A DNA stretch of 64,000 bases, taken from positions 310,001 to 374,000 of the forward strand of contig NZ_JAFEKF010000001.1 of NCBI RefSeq assembly GCF_016888445.1, read 5' to 3'. The notes beneath the pieces are model-generated. The model was not told where the DNA came from and made no database searches. It saw only the letters and a program-made list of their open reading frames with translations. A program made the translations under genes and the position numbers. Positions 8,560 to 19,295 of this stretch are shown here, piece after piece. Within the stretch, counting starts at the first letter, position 1. Every line of letters starts with the position of its first letter. This stretch comes from Marinomonas ostreistagni (lineage in GTDB: Bacteria; Pseudomonadota; Gammaproteobacteria; Pseudomonadales; Marinomonadaceae).

Positions 8560-10346
8560 GTGCACATGACCAAAAACACTTACCCTCAAGATGGCGATTG
8601 TATCTAGTCTATGCGATCGCGTTCGCCCTGTTTGCCGTCGCCGGTGGCAGGTTGTTCTATTTGACTGTGCTGGACAAGGAATTTCTTCAGTCACAGGGGG
8701 ATATGCGTGCCGAACGCACCGAGTCGATCCCAGCGACGCGTGGCATGATTTTGGATCGTAATGGTGAACCGCTAGCGGTCAGTACGCCGACTTGGACGGT
8801 GATTGCCAATCCTAGAGCGCTGTGGAAACTGGACGAAGACCCCGTTAATTTGGCTAAGCCAATCGGTGAGCGTAAACAACCACGCGAGGAAATAGCGCGC
8901 CTAGCAGAAGCCATGGGGGTTGGTAGTGCATGGCTTGAAGAGCGCTTTGAAAGCAACCGTTCACGCGGTTTTATGTACCTTAAACGTCAGATTCCACCAC
9001 ATGAAGCCGAGGCAATTGTTGAAGCCGATGTCGTGGGTGTGACCAAGATTAAAGAATATAAGCGCTTTTACCCAGCTGGCGAAGTAACGGCACAAGTGGT
9101 TGGTTTTACTAATATTGATGATAAAGGCCAAGAAGGTATTGAGTTGGCTTATGAGCAGGCTCTGCAAGGCAAGCCTGGTCAGATTTCCTACATCAAAGAC
9201 CTTAAAGGCAATATCATCCGCACACTAGGCCAAGAGATTCCAGAGCAAAGTGGTGAAACCATTGAGCTTAGTATCGATATGCGCCTGCAATACCTAGCTT
9301 ATCGTGAGCTTAAGGCGGTAGTGACCGAGCAGCGTGCGTCATCGGCTTCGGCGGTGATTTTGGATGTGCGTACTGGGGAAGTATTGGCCATGGTTAACCA
9401 GCCATCTTATAACCCTAACGATCGTTCGGATATCGAGCCTGAGCAATTGCGTAACCGTGCAGTGATCGATTTGTTTGAGCCAGGCTCAACCATGAAGCCT
9501 TTTTCTGTGACCGCAGCACTACGCTCCGGTCAGTATTCGACAGAATCTGTCATTGATACCAACCCTGGTTACATCCGCTTTGGACGTTACACCATTCGTG
9601 ATTTTCGTAACTATGGTGAAATTGATCTAGAAACGGTACTGGTGAAATCCAGTAACGTCGGTACGTCGCGCATTGCCTTGTCTTTACCGCAGGATACGAT
9701 CTGGAACATGTTTTATGAGCTGGGGATTGGTTCGCCAGTAGGGTTAGGTTTCCCTGGTGAAACCACAGGTAAGCTGCCTATGCACCCTAAGTGGCACCCC
9801 TCGGAAATTGCTACCTTGTCATACGGTTACGGCTTATCTGTATCGACTCTGCAGTTGGCTCAAGCGTATATGACCCTAGCTAACGATGGTAACAAAGTAC
9901 CTATTACGCTATTTAAACAGGACATTCCACCTCAGGGTGATCAAGTAGTGCCGCCAGACATCGCGCGCGATGTGGTACGCATGCTGCAGTCTGTGGTGAT
10001 CGAAGGGTCGGGTAAAAAAGCGCAAATTCCAGGCTACAACGTGGCGGGTAAAACCGGTACGGTGCACAAAGTTGGCGCTGGCGGTTATGAATACGATCAA
10101 TACATTTCGCTGTTTGCGGGTATTGCGCCAGCCACTAATCCGCGTTTGGCAATGGTGGTGATGGTGAATGACCCTAAAGGACGTAAATACTACGGTGGTG
10201 AGGTATCAGCACCAGTATTTTCACGGGTAATGGAAGGGGCTTTGACCACACTCAATATTCCGCCAGATCGCCCTGAAGGTCTGCGTGAAGTGCGCCTAGA
10301 AAGTGATAATGATGTGCCATATCGTGTGGTGCAGCAGGGAGGTTAG
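8556..10346 (+). CDS. ftsI: septal peptidoglycan transpeptidase FtsI (PBP3)
   Basis: A class B penicillin-binding protein of 596 residues that cross-links septal peptidoglycan. One membrane helix at about 17-38 anchors it. A PBP dimer/pedestal domain follows, beginning near RGMILDRNGEPLAVS. The transpeptidase domain has the SxxK motif with nucleophile S311 in GSTMKPF, SSN near 366 and KTGT at K499. It works with FtsW, encoded further down. Translation is coupled to ftsL, and murE starts three bases after its stop. Confidence 0.97.
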   Translation: MSAHDQKHLPSRWRLYLVYAIAFALFAVAGGRLFYLTVLDKEFLQSQGDMRAERTESIPATRGMILDRNGEPLAVSTPTWTVIANPRALWKLDEDPVNLAKPIGERKQPREEIARLAEAMGVGSAWLEERFESNRSRGFMYLKRQIPPHEAEAIVEADVVGVTKIKEYKRFYPAGEVTAQVVGFTNIDDKGQEGIELAYEQALQGKPGQISYIKDLKGNIIRTLGQEIPEQSGETIELSIDMRLQYLAYRELKAVVTEQRASSASAVILDVRTGEVLAMVNQPSYNPNDRSDIEPEQLRNRAVIDLFEPGSTMKPFSVTAALRSGQYSTESVIDTNPGYIRFGRYTIRDFRNYGEIDLETVLVKSSNVGTSRIALSLPQDTIWNMFYELGIGSPVGLGFPGETTGKLPMHPKWHPSEIATLSYGYGLSVSTLQLAQAYMTLANDGNKVPITLFKQDIPPQGDQVVPPDIARDVVRMLQSVVIEGSGKKAQIPGYNVAGKTGTVHKVGAGGYEYDQYISLFAGIAPATNPRLAMVVMVNDPKGRKYYGGEVSAPVFSRVMEGALTTLNIPPDRPEGLREVRLESDNDVPYRVVQQGG

Positions 10347-10348
10347 TC

Positions 10349-11812
10349 ATGTTTACCGTATCAATGCTAGCGCAGTGGCTGGCTATTTCAGTAGATGACC
10401 AAGCTTGTCAGCATACCTTTCAAACGATCGAAACCGACTCGCGTTTAGTGGACAATAAGACACTGTTTTTGGCGCTGCCGGGGGTATCGAGTGATGGCTG
10501 GGAGTACCTTGATCAAGTCGCCGAACGTGGTGCAAACGTTGCGTTAGTGCCCGCTAACAAAGGCATCGTGCATCCGACACTAACACTGATTGAAGTGGAC
10601 GATATCGAAGCGGCAGTGTCGGTCTTAGTGAAGCATGTTTACGGCCCGCCACCAAAGCATATTGTGGCGGTCACAGGCACGAATGGCAAATCCAGCATTT
10701 GTTTTTATGTGGCACAATTAGGGCAAGCGATGGGGCTTAAAAGTGCCATGATTGGCACCTTCGGTGTCGGTCTGTTGGGGCAATTACAAGAAGCCAAACA
10801 AACCACGCCAGATTTACTTACCTTACATAAGCAGCTCGCCGCGTTTGCGCATCAAGGTGTTGACTTAGTGGCGTTTGAAGCCTCTTCCCATGCCTTAGAT
10901 CAAAAGCGTCTTGCTGGGGTGCCCGTCACCACAGCCATTTTTTCTAATCTCACCCGCGATCACTTAGATTACCACGGATCAATGCAGGCTTATGCTGAAG
11001 CTAAGCGTAAGCTATTGCGTTTCGAGACACTTGAGCGCGCGATTATCTGTGCCGATTCCGACTACGCAGAGTTTATGCAGCAAGGTTGTGAAGCGCCCTT
11101 GTGGCAGTACTCTGATCGTGATCTAGCGGTAGAGTTCGCGGTGATCAACAAAACCTTTGTGCAGTCTGGTGTTGAATTGGATGTGCGCGTCTTGGGTCAG
11201 CCTATACACCTGTTTTTGCCGCTACTGGGTGACTTTAATATTCAAAATGCGCTGGCTGCACTGGCGGCTATCGTCCACTGCAAAGGTATAAGTGATGACT
11301 TGGTGGTGGCGTTAGAATCGTTAGCGGGTGCGCCTGGACGAATGCAGCCGATTGTTATGCCACACGCGCCTTTGATATTGGTGGATTATGCCCATACCTC
11401 TGATGCACTAGAGGTCGCGCTTCAGGCGGTACGAGCTCATACCCCAGGTAAACTTATTTGTGTGTTTGGCTGCGGCGGTGATCGCGATACGGGCAAGCGT
11501 CCTTTGATGTTAGAAGTGGCGCAGCGTCATGCTGACAGTGTATGGCTGACTTCCGACAATCCGCGTAGTGAAGATCCTGATGCCATCATTAAAGATGCTT
11601 TGGTGGCTCGCACTCAACATTCTGAATTAGCGATAGAGGCCGATCGCCGCCAAGCCATTAAGCTTGCTATTGCTCAAGCCCAACCTAGCGATATTGTTTT
11701 GATAGCGGGTAAAGGCCATGAAACCTACCAAGAAGTAAACGGTGTGCGCCACCATTTTGATGATACCGAGGAAGCGCGTGCCGCGTTACAAGCCTATGTT
11801 AAAAAAGCTTAA
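10349..11812 (+). CDS. murE: UDP-MurNAc-L-Ala-D-Glu:meso-DAP ligase MurE
   Basis: A 487-residue Mur ligase adding the third peptide residue to the peptidoglycan precursor in the cytoplasm. Three domains are expected; the central ATPase carries VTGTNGKSS (near residue 110) and the C-terminal domain has DNPRSEDP (near 402). The DNPR motif marks meso-diaminopimelate specificity, as in Gram-negative bacteria. AGGGAGG lies just before the ATG, inside the end of ftsI. Confidence 0.95.
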   Translation: MFTVSMLAQWLAISVDDQACQHTFQTIETDSRLVDNKTLFLALPGVSSDGWEYLDQVAERGANVALVPANKGIVHPTLTLIEVDDIEAAVSVLVKHVYGPPPKHIVAVTGTNGKSSICFYVAQLGQAMGLKSAMIGTFGVGLLGQLQEAKQTTPDLLTLHKQLAAFAHQGVDLVAFEASSHALDQKRLAGVPVTTAIFSNLTRDHLDYHGSMQAYAEAKRKLLRFETLERAIICADSDYAEFMQQGCEAPLWQYSDRDLAVEFAVINKTFVQSGVELDVRVLGQPIHLFLPLLGDFNIQNALAALAAIVHCKGISDDLVVALESLAGAPGRMQPIVMPHAPLILVDYAHTSDALEVALQAVRAHTPGKLICVFGCGGDRDTGKRPLMLEVAQRHADSVWLTSDNPRSEDPDAIIKDALVARTQHSELAIEADRRQAIKLAIAQAQPSDIVLIAGKGHETYQEVNGVRHHFDDTEEARAALQAYVKKA

Positions 11813-13154
11813 ACTATCTGCCATCGCTCAAGCCGTGGATGGCACTTTAATTGGTGATGATTGTGACATCATTGATGTCTCCACTGACTCTCGTGAGGCG
11901 CTCGAGCAAAAACTGTTTGTGGCTTTGGTCGGCGAACGATTTGATGGTCATGATTTTGCCGAAGCCGTGATGCAGCAAGGTGCAGCGGCTTTGCTGGTCA
12001 GTCAGTCCGTTGCGTTTGAGCCACGTATTGAAGTGGTCGATACGACTCTTGCTTATGGTGCGATCGGTCGCCTACAGCGCGAAGCTTTTACCCATCCTGT
12101 TGTCGCGATCACGGGCAGTAATGGCAAAACCAGTGTCAAAGACTGGTTGGCCAGTGCGCTAGAGCAAGAGGCGTGTGTGCTCAAAACGCACAGCAATTTA
12201 AACAATCAAATTGGTGTGCCTAAGACGTTATTAGGACTCTCTGACCAGTATGACTATGCGGTCGTCGAAGCTGGGACCAGCTTTCCAGGTGAGATCGAAA
12301 AGCTGGGTCATTGCTTAGCAGCGGATGTGGTGGTGCTGACCAACGCCAGTGGTAGTCATTTATCTGGCTTCGGCTCGATCCAAGGCATTGCCGAAGAGAA
12401 AGGTAAATTGATCGAAACTGCCAGAGATAATGCTACGGTGGTATTAAACGCAGATGATGCGTCGTTTGAGTATTGGTGCGGTTTGCTCGAGCAGCGTAAT
12501 CTGCTGAGCTTTGCTTTTGATAACCCCGCCACCTTATGGGTGCGTGACATGCAGGTATCGGAGCAGGGCACCCAAGCGACATTAGTCTATGCTGGCGAAG
12601 AGTTTTCGCTGTCATTGGATCGTCCAGGCAAGCATCACGTTGCCAATGCAATGGCTGTTGCGCTGGCATTGTTGGCACTTGGGTTTTCTATGGCGCAGGC
12701 CTTATCGCGCCTGCGTCACCCAGCGCAAGTGCCGGGGCGAATGGAACTTGTCGATGCAAAAAATGAAGCTCTAATCATTAATGATTGTTACAATGCCAGC
12801 CCAAAATCCGTTGAGGCGGCCATCGATGTGTTGGCGTTGTATAAAGACCGATCAAAATGGCTAGTGTTAGGCGCTTTAGGGGAGTTGGGTGACCAAGAAG
12901 ACGTCATTCATCAAGATCTAGGCAGCTACGCGGCACAACAAAAAATCGATCATATTATCACCATTGGTGAGCTCGCTGGGTTGGCGGCCAAGGCATTCGA
13001 GAGCGTGGCTGATCAAACCCAAACGACACACGCATGTGCGTCTAAAACTGAGGCTCTAGCGTTACTAGAGAAACTCGACTCGAATCACGTCATTTTGGTA
13101 AAAGGCTCGCGTTCGGCCAAAATGGAAGACATTGTTAACGCTTTGAAAATTTAG
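11796..13154 (+). CDS. murF: UDP-MurNAc-tripeptide:D-Ala-D-Ala ligase MurF
   Basis: A 452-residue Mur ligase that adds D-Ala-D-Ala. The ATP loop is [14 protein letters not shown] near residue 100, followed by [10 protein letters not shown] and the conserved [11 protein letters not shown] start at ATG 11796 ([12 protein letters not shown]) because this gives the standard N-terminus; in-frame codons further upstream lie deep inside murE. The gene overlaps murE by 17 bases, and no strong ribosome site is visible, suggesting translational coupling. Confidence 0.94.
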   Translation: MLKKLKLSAIAQAVDGTLIGDDCDIIDVSTDSREALEQKLFVALVGERFDGHDFAEAVMQQGAAALLVSQSVAFEPRIEVVDTTLAYGAIGRLQREAFTHPVVAITGSNGKTSVKDWLASALEQEACVLKTHSNLNNQIGVPKTLLGLSDQYDYAVVEAGTSFPGEIEKLGHCLAADVVVLTNASGSHLSGFGSIQGIAEEKGKLIETARDNATVVLNADDASFEYWCGLLEQRNLLSFAFDNPATLWVRDMQVSEQGTQATLVYAGEEFSLSLDRPGKHHVANAMAVALALLALGFSMAQALSRLRHPAQVPGRMELVDAKNEALIINDCYNASPKSVEAAIDVLALYKDRSKWLVLGALGELGDQEDVIHQDLGSYAAQQKIDHIITIGELAGLAAKAFESVADQTQTTHACASKTEALALLEKLDSNHVILVKGSRSAKMEDIVNALKI

Positions 13155-13168
13155 GACTACCCCTAACC

Positions 13169-14251
13169 ATGCTATTGCTTTTGACTGCTTACCTAAGCAA
13201 GTACTTTACCTTTTTTACGGTGTTTAATTACCTTTCGCTGCGCGCCATTCTTGGGGTGCTGACAGCTCTGTTCATTTCTTTATTAATCGGTGGGAAGGTA
13301 ATACGTTTGCTGCAGCGCTTGCAGATTGGACAAGCGGTACGTGACGATGGTCCACAATCCCATTTGAGTAAGGCGGGCACGCCAACCATGGGTGGCGTGA
13401 TGATTTTATTTTCCATCACGATCAGTACCTTATTATGGGGCGATCTTACTAACGAGTATGTCTGGTTAACCTTGTTAACCATGATCGCGTTTGGAGCGGT
13501 TGGTTGGATCGACGATTATCGCAAAGTGGTAGAGAAAAACTCTCGAGGACTGCCTGCTAAGTGGAAATATTTCTGGCAAAGCTTTATCGGCTTATCAGCC
13601 GCACTGTTCTTATATTTTCATGCCTCTACACCTGCCGAAACTGAATTACTAATTCCTCTGTTTAAAGATGCTGCCATTCCTTTAGGCATATTTTTTGTGG
13701 TGCTAACCTACTTCGTCATTGTCGGTACCAGTAACGCTGTTAACTTAACGGACGGCTTAGATGGCTTAGCAATTTTGCCAACGGTGTTGGTCGGCGGAGC
13801 ATTAGGTTTGTTTGCTTACCTTACTGGTAACGTTAAGTTTGCCGAATATCTATTAATTCCTTATGTGCAAGGTAGCGGCGAGTTAATCGTCTTCTGTGCG
13901 GCGCTGGTGGGCGCGGGACTTGGATTTCTTTGGTTTAATACTTACCCAGCTCAGGTCTTCATGGGCGACGTAGGCTCCTTGGCATTAGGGGCTGCACTGG
14001 GTGTGATTGCGGTGATTGTGCGCCAAGAGTTGGTGTTGTTTATCATGGGCGGTGTCTTTGTGATGGAAACCGTCTCAGTGATTTTGCAGGTGGCCTCTTA
14101 CAAGCTTACCAAACGACGTATTTTCCGTATGGCACCGATTCACCATCATTTTGAATTAAAAGGTTGGGCTGAGCCTAAGGTGATTGTGCGTTTTTGGATC
14201 ATCACGGTTTGCCTAGTGCTTATCGGTATCGCTACCCTGAAGGTAAGGTAA
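13169..14251 (+). CDS. mraY: phospho-MurNAc-pentapeptide transferase MraY
   Basis: A 360-residue polytopic inner-membrane enzyme that forms lipid I on undecaprenyl phosphate. The size and the pattern of about ten hydrophobic helices match the family. Diagnostic cytoplasmic motifs are present: GTPTMGG, the DDYRK acidic pair, [21 protein letters not shown] and the [12 protein letters not shown] loop. It lies 14 bases after murF and four before murD. Confidence 0.97.
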   Translation: MLLLLTAYLSKYFTFFTVFNYLSLRAILGVLTALFISLLIGGKVIRLLQRLQIGQAVRDDGPQSHLSKAGTPTMGGVMILFSITISTLLWGDLTNEYVWLTLLTMIAFGAVGWIDDYRKVVEKNSRGLPAKWKYFWQSFIGLSAALFLYFHASTPAETELLIPLFKDAAIPLGIFFVVLTYFVIVGTSNAVNLTDGLDGLAILPTVLVGGALGLFAYLTGNVKFAEYLLIPYVQGSGELIVFCAALVGAGLGFLWFNTYPAQVFMGDVGSLALGAALGVIAVIVRQELVLFIMGGVFVMETVSVILQVASYKLTKRRIFRMAPIHHHFELKGWAEPKVIVRFWIITVCLVLIGIATLKVR

Positions 14252-14255
14252 CACC

Positions 14256-15605
14256 ATGTCGCTGATTTCTTCTGACCGCGTACGTGCGGTAGTAGGTTTG
14301 GGGGTCTCAGGCGTTGCTACGGTGCGCTTTTTGGCACAGCAAGGTTTGGACTTTTATGTAGTGGATTCGCGCGAGCAGCCGCCGGGGCTAGCTGAGGTCG
14401 AAGCACTATGCCCTAAAGAGCGCATTTTTACTGGCGACCTTCAGGTGTTGACCACTCTTGGTGTGACCGAGCTTTTTGTCAGTCCTGGTATCGCCTTAGC
14501 GACGCCTGTATTGCAGCAGTTGGCCGCAGACGGTGTGGCGATGCGTGGCGACATTGATTTATTTCGTGACTATGCCAAGGCGCCGATTGTGGCGATCACT
14601 GGCTCTAATGCTAAAAGTACCGTCACAACCCTTGTGAATGAGCTGCTTTTAGCCAGCGGTAAACGCTCGGTAGCCGGTGGCAACCTTGGGTTGCCAGCAC
14701 TGGATTTACTGGATGATGCAGTTGACTGCTATGTCCTTGAGTTGTCGAGCTTCCAATTAGAAACTACCCATGCCTTAAAAGCCGATGTGGCGTGTTTGCT
14801 TAATGTGTCGGCTGATCATATGGATCGTTATGATGATCTGTACAGCTACCAGCGGGCTAAGCAGCGTATTTATCGTGGCTGTCAGGCAGCGGTATGTAAT
14901 AAGCAAGACATCCTAACGGCGCCACTTTTGCCACAAGATACACCTGTGCGAACCTTTACTACAGCGAGCCCTGATCTAAAAGAGTTTGGCTTACTAAAAG
15001 ACAGTGACGGTACTTGGTTGTCTTACGGGGTGAAGCGTCTTTACAACACAGATTCAATCAGACTTAAAGGTGCACATAATCACGCGAATGTATTGGCTTG
15101 TTTGGCTATCTTGGATGTGATGGGCTTGCCGATTGATACGCCTGAAATAGCGCAAGTGCTGGCACAATATTCAGGTCTACCGCATCGCTGCGAAACGGTA
15201 CGAGAAGTGAATGGAGTGACTTACATAAATGACTCCAAAGGCACTAATGTAGGGGCGACGCTGGCGGCCTTAGAAGGTTTGGGCAATAAGCAGCAAAAAA
15301 CCTTGCACCTGCTGGCAGGTGGTGTGGGCAAAGGGGCTGACTTTGCGCCTTTAGCGCCGGCGTTAGCCAAGTTTGTCAAACACCTATATGTATTTGGTAA
15401 AGATGCACAAAACATCATCGACATTGTTCCTGAAGGCACGCCATACTCTCGAGCTGAGACGTTAGACGAGGCAATGCGGGCGTTGGCAACAGAAGTAAAT
15501 GCTGGCGATGTGGTGCTGTTTTCACCTGCTTGTGCCAGCTTTGATCAGTACAAGAATTTCGAGACGCGTGGCCAACATTTTTGCCAGCTGGTTAGCGCAT
15601 TATGA
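14256..15605 (+). CDS. murD: UDP-MurNAc-L-Ala:D-Glu ligase MurD
   Basis: A 449-residue Mur ligase adding D-glutamate. The N-terminal Rossmann segment starts AVVGLGVSGVATVRFL. The ATP loop is ITGSNAKSTVTTL, with Ala where the wider Mur family has Gly; this variant is common in gammaproteobacterial MurD. Downstream are ELSSFQLETT and NDSKGTNVGAT. It overlaps ftsW by four bases. Confidence 0.95.
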   Translation: MSLISSDRVRAVVGLGVSGVATVRFLAQQGLDFYVVDSREQPPGLAEVEALCPKERIFTGDLQVLTTLGVTELFVSPGIALATPVLQQLAADGVAMRGDIDLFRDYAKAPIVAITGSNAKSTVTTLVNELLLASGKRSVAGGNLGLPALDLLDDAVDCYVLELSSFQLETTHALKADVACLLNVSADHMDRYDDLYSYQRAKQRIYRGCQAAVCNKQDILTAPLLPQDTPVRTFTTASPDLKEFGLLKDSDGTWLSYGVKRLYNTDSIRLKGAHNHANVLACLAILDVMGLPIDTPEIAQVLAQYSGLPHRCETVREVNGVTYINDSKGTNVGATLAALEGLGNKQQKTLHLLAGGVGKGADFAPLAPALAKFVKHLYVFGKDAQNIIDIVPEGTPYSRAETLDEAMRALATEVNAGDVVLFSPACASFDQYKNFETRGQHFCQLVSAL

Positions 15606-16819
15606 AATGGCGTGACATTCTCGAGCCAATTTCCTATCAAGAGTTTCGCCACGTCGATGCTTGGTTTTTAGCATCGGTAGCAGGCATCTTGATGCTAGGT
15701 ATTGTGATGGTCTCAAGCGCTTCGATCTTTTTGTCGGAGACTAGCTACGGACATCCCTATTATTTTATGACGCGTCAGCTAATCTACCTAGGTTTGGGCT
15801 TGGTGTTTGGCTATTTCATGATGTCTCTGCCCACCGATACCTTACAGCGTTGGGGGGTGTGGCTCATGCTGTTTTCCTTGGTGTTGCTGATCTTGGTGCT
15901 GATGCCAGTGATTGGTAAAACGGTAAACGGTAGTCGTCGCTGGATCAATTTAGTGGTGTTTAACCTGCAAGCTTCAGAGGTAGCCAAAGTCTGTATGGTG
16001 GTCTACGTCTCAGGCTACTTGGTGCGTCGGGCTGATCGAGTACGTCAGCAGTTAATCGGCTCTGGCATGCCGATGGTGGTGTCGTTCTTATTTTTGATCT
16101 GTTTGATGCTGGAGCCTGACTTCGGTGCGTCCGTGGTGCTAGTGGGTACAGTGATTGCGCTATTGTTCATCGCTGGAGCGCCCATCTGGCAGTTTATTGG
16201 CTTGGTCATCGCAGTGGCGGGGGCTCTTACTGTGGTAGCGTTCTCAGAAAGCTACCGTGTTAAGCGTCTGATGAACTTCATTGATCCTTGGGCCGACCCT
16301 TACAATGATGGTTATCAGCTGTCGCAAGCGTTGATTGCTTACGGCCGTGGTGAGTGGTTTGGTCTAGGTCTTGGTAATAGTGTGCAGAAGTTGGCGTATT
16401 TGCCCGAGGCCCATACAGATTTTGTATTTTCCATTTGGGTGGAAGAAACCGGCATGATGGGCGGCTTGTTGCTGCTAGCAGTATTCGGGTTGATGGTCTC
16501 AAGAGCGTTTAAAATCGGTCAGCATGCCATGCGTTTAGAGCGTTTGTTCCAAGGTTATATGTGTTTTGGTTTTGCCATTTTGGTACTGGCTCAGGTGATT
16601 ATCAATATCGGGGTAAATACTGGTTTTTTGCCGACCAAGGGTTTGACGCTGCCACTGATCAGTTATGGTGGCAGTAGTTTGATTATTACCTTGGCGAGCT
16701 TATTCGTGATTGCCCGAGTGGACATTGAAAACCGACGCATTGAGGCAGCAGCGGGTGACGTCACCAAAGCGTCATCAAGCCCGATTGAGAGCAAAGAGGT
16801 CGAAAGTGTTCCAAGCTAA
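15602..16819 (+). CDS. ftsW: septal peptidoglycan glycosyltransferase FtsW
   Basis: A 405-residue SEDS-family membrane protein that polymerises septal glycan with FtsI. About ten membrane helices are visible. Conserved SEDS motifs include NGSRRWI, ASEVAK, EPDFG, GDGYQLSQALIAYGRGEWFG-type loop residues, LPEAHTDFVFS and LPLISYGGSS. The C-terminal cytoplasmic tail is polar. murG starts inside its last codons. Confidence 0.96.
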   Translation: MKWRDILEPISYQEFRHVDAWFLASVAGILMLGIVMVSSASIFLSETSYGHPYYFMTRQLIYLGLGLVFGYFMMSLPTDTLQRWGVWLMLFSLVLLILVLMPVIGKTVNGSRRWINLVVFNLQASEVAKVCMVVYVSGYLVRRADRVRQQLIGSGMPMVVSFLFLICLMLEPDFGASVVLVGTVIALLFIAGAPIWQFIGLVIAVAGALTVVAFSESYRVKRLMNFIDPWADPYNDGYQLSQALIAYGRGEWFGLGLGNSVQKLAYLPEAHTDFVFSIWVEETGMMGGLLLLAVFGLMVSRAFKIGQHAMRLERLFQGYMCFGFAILVLAQVIINIGVNTGFLPTKGLTLPLISYGGSSLIITLASLFVIARVDIENRRIEAAAGDVTKASSSPIESKEVESVPS

Positions 16820-17879
16820 AAAAGTATTATTGATGGCAGGTGGTACGGGTGGGCACATCTATCCTGCCTTGGCCTGCGCTGAAAAACTCATTGAGAAAGG
16901 TATCGAGGTTGAGTGGATTGGCTCAGCTGGCGGTATGGAAGAAAAACTGGTGCCAGAGCACGATATTCCGCTGCATACCATCGCTATCAAAGGGGTGCGT
17001 GGTAAAGGCGCATTAGGATTAGCATTGGCACCATGGCGCATCGCGCATTCTATTGGTCAAGCCGTTGCGATCTTAAAGCGTGTTAAGCCTGACGTGGTAC
17101 TAGGTATGGGCGGTTTTGTCGCAGGGCCTGGTGGTATTGCAGCTAAATTGCTCGGTATTCCATTGTTAATTCATGAGCAAAATGCGGTCGCTGGTACCAC
17201 GAATAAGCTCTTAGCCAAAGTGGCCAATAGCTGCTTGCAGGCGTTTGATGGCGCTTTGCCAAACGGTCAGACGGTCGGTAACCCTGTTCGCGGTGCGATT
17301 TTAGGGCAACCAGCGCGTGAGGTGCGTGAAGACGCGGCGCGTCCATTACGCTTATTAGTAGTGGGTGGCAGTTTAGGTGCCAAAGCCCTGAATGATGCGG
17401 TGCCGACGTTATTGGCAAACTGGCCTCACGAACAACGCTTAGATGTGTGGCATCAGACGGGCGCGAAAAATTTTGAAGCCGTGTCGCAAAGTTATGAGGC
17501 ATTAGCAGTCGAAGCCCGAGTAGATGCTTATATTAACAATATGAGTCAGGCCTATTATTGGGCTGACTTGGTGATTTGTCGTGCGGGAGCGATGACGGTC
17601 AGTGAGCTAGCCATCGCTGGTTTGCCCTCGATCCTGATTCCTTATCCCTATGCGATTGATGATCACCAAACAGAAAATGCGCGTTCGCTGGCGAATGTAG
17701 GTGCGGCTATTTTATTGCCGCAGACCGAATTGACGCCTGCGGCTTTACAAGCGCATTTGACTGAATTGATACAAGATAATGATAAGTTAAAACATATGTC
17801 CCAGCAGGCTAAGTCTGCTGGTCGACCCGAGGCCACACAGATAGTGGTATCTCACTGTATAAGGTTAATGAAGAAATGA
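16806..17879 (+). CDS. murG: UDP-GlcNAc transferase MurG
   Basis: A 357-residue GT-B glycosyltransferase on the cytoplasmic membrane face, converting lipid I to lipid II. The N-terminal loop [14 protein letters not shown] is intact, and the UDP-GlcNAc site shows GGSLGA, HQTGA and [13 protein letters not shown] choose GTG 16806 ([10 protein letters not shown]), seven bases after AAAGAGG; a longer reading frame would extend unlikely residues into ftsW. It overlaps ftsW by 14 bases and murC by four. Confidence 0.95.
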   Translation: MFQAKKVLLMAGGTGGHIYPALACAEKLIEKGIEVEWIGSAGGMEEKLVPEHDIPLHTIAIKGVRGKGALGLALAPWRIAHSIGQAVAILKRVKPDVVLGMGGFVAGPGGIAAKLLGIPLLIHEQNAVAGTTNKLLAKVANSCLQAFDGALPNGQTVGNPVRGAILGQPAREVREDAARPLRLLVVGGSLGAKALNDAVPTLLANWPHEQRLDVWHQTGAKNFEAVSQSYEALAVEARVDAYINNMSQAYYWADLVICRAGAMTVSELAIAGLPSILIPYPYAIDDHQTENARSLANVGAAILLPQTELTPAALQAHLTELIQDNDKLKHMSQQAKSAGRPEATQIVVSHCIRLMKK

Positions 17880-19294
17880 TGGAAGCTAAATTTCGCTACG
17901 ATATCCCAACCATGCGCCGCATTCAAAATATCCACTTTATTGGTGTCGGTGGTGTGGGGATGTCGGGGATTGCAGAGGTACTCAACAATCAGGGTTATCG
18001 AGTCAGTGGATCGGATTTGAAAGCATCGGCGACGACGGATCGTCTCGCTAGTCTTGGGGTAGATATCTTTATCGGTCACCAAGAAAGCAATGTCAAAAAT
18101 GCCCACGTGATAGTGGTCTCCAGTGCGATTGATGAGAGCAACCCTGAAATTAAGTGGGGCAAAGAAAACCGCATTCCTATCGTTCGTCGTGCTGAAATGT
18201 TGGCAGAGCTGATGCGCTACCGCCATGGTATCGCAGTCGCTGGTACGCATGGCAAAACCACCACAACCAGTTTAATGGCGTCTATTTTGGCAGCCACTGA
18301 TGAATCGCCGACGTTTGTCATTGGTGGACGTTTGACCAGTGCTGGTGCCAATGCGCAGCTAGGTGACAGCAAATACTTAGTGGCTGAGGCTGATGAAAGT
18401 GATGCGTCTTTCCTTCATTTGCAGCCACAAACCGTCATTGTCACCAATATCGACGAAGATCACATGGACACCTACAACGGTGATTTCGAGCAAGTGAAGC
18501 ATACCTTCATCGAATTCATTCATAATTTACCCTTCTACGGCTTGGCAGTACTGTGCGTAGATGATGAAAATGTGTGCTCGATTATGCCGCACCTGAGCCG
18601 TCCTGTACTGACCTACGGTATTGAGCAAGAGGCCGATATTTATGCCACTGAAATCACGCAAAACGGTCGCTTCTGTGAGTTCTTAGCGCATCGCCCTGAA
18701 GGTGAACCATTGCGTATACGTTTACCTATGCCAGGCCGTCATAACATCTTGAATGCGCTGGCGACTATCGCAGTCGCTACCGATTTGGGTGTTGAGCCTG
18801 CGGCGATTCAAGCGGGTTTGATGGGCTTTGAAGGGGTGGGGCGTCGTTTCCAAGAGCAAGGTGCGTTAGCGGTTGAAGGCGGTGAGGTAATGTTTATCGA
18901 TGACTACGGTCATCACCCAAGTGAGGTTAAGGCTACGATTGCATCGATCCGTGATGGCTGGCCGGACAAGCGCCTGGTCATGGTTTATCAGCCACACCGT
19001 TATTCACGTACTCGTGACTTATACGAGGATTTCGTCAGAGTATTGTCAAAGGTGGATGTGCTGCTGTTATTAGATGTCTATGCGGCAGGCGAAACCCCGA
19101 TTAATGGTGCTGACAGTAAAACCTTATGTGGCAGTATTCGTCAGCGTGGCACGGTGGATCCGATTCATGTGAGTAGTGAGGAAGATTTGCGCGCAATCTT
19201 GGCAAATGTTTTACGCCCAGACGACTTGCTGATCACGCAAGGAGCTGGTGATATAGGGGCGCTATCGAAGAAGTTAGCGGCAGAGGGGATTTAA
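17876..19294 (+). CDS. murC: UDP-MurNAc:L-alanine ligase MurC
   Basis: A 472-residue Mur ligase that adds the first peptide residue, L-Ala. N-terminal [16 protein letters not shown] binds UDP; the ATP loop is [13 protein letters not shown] near residue 123; later [10 protein letters not shown] and [12 protein letters not shown] are typical. It is coupled to murG by an ATGA overlap and ends one base before ddl. Confidence 0.96.
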   Translation: MMEAKFRYDIPTMRRIQNIHFIGVGGVGMSGIAEVLNNQGYRVSGSDLKASATTDRLASLGVDIFIGHQESNVKNAHVIVVSSAIDESNPEIKWGKENRIPIVRRAEMLAELMRYRHGIAVAGTHGKTTTTSLMASILAATDESPTFVIGGRLTSAGANAQLGDSKYLVAEADESDASFLHLQPQTVIVTNIDEDHMDTYNGDFEQVKHTFIEFIHNLPFYGLAVLCVDDENVCSIMPHLSRPVLTYGIEQEADIYATEITQNGRFCEFLAHRPEGEPLRIRLPMPGRHNILNALATIAVATDLGVEPAAIQAGLMGFEGVGRRFQEQGALAVEGGEVMFIDDYGHHPSEVKATIASIRDGWPDKRLVMVYQPHRYSRTRDLYEDFVRVLSKVDVLLLLDVYAAGETPINGADSKTLCGSIRQRGTVDPIHVSSEEDLRAILANVLRPDDLLITQGAGDIGALSKKLAAEGI

Positions 19295-19295
19295 T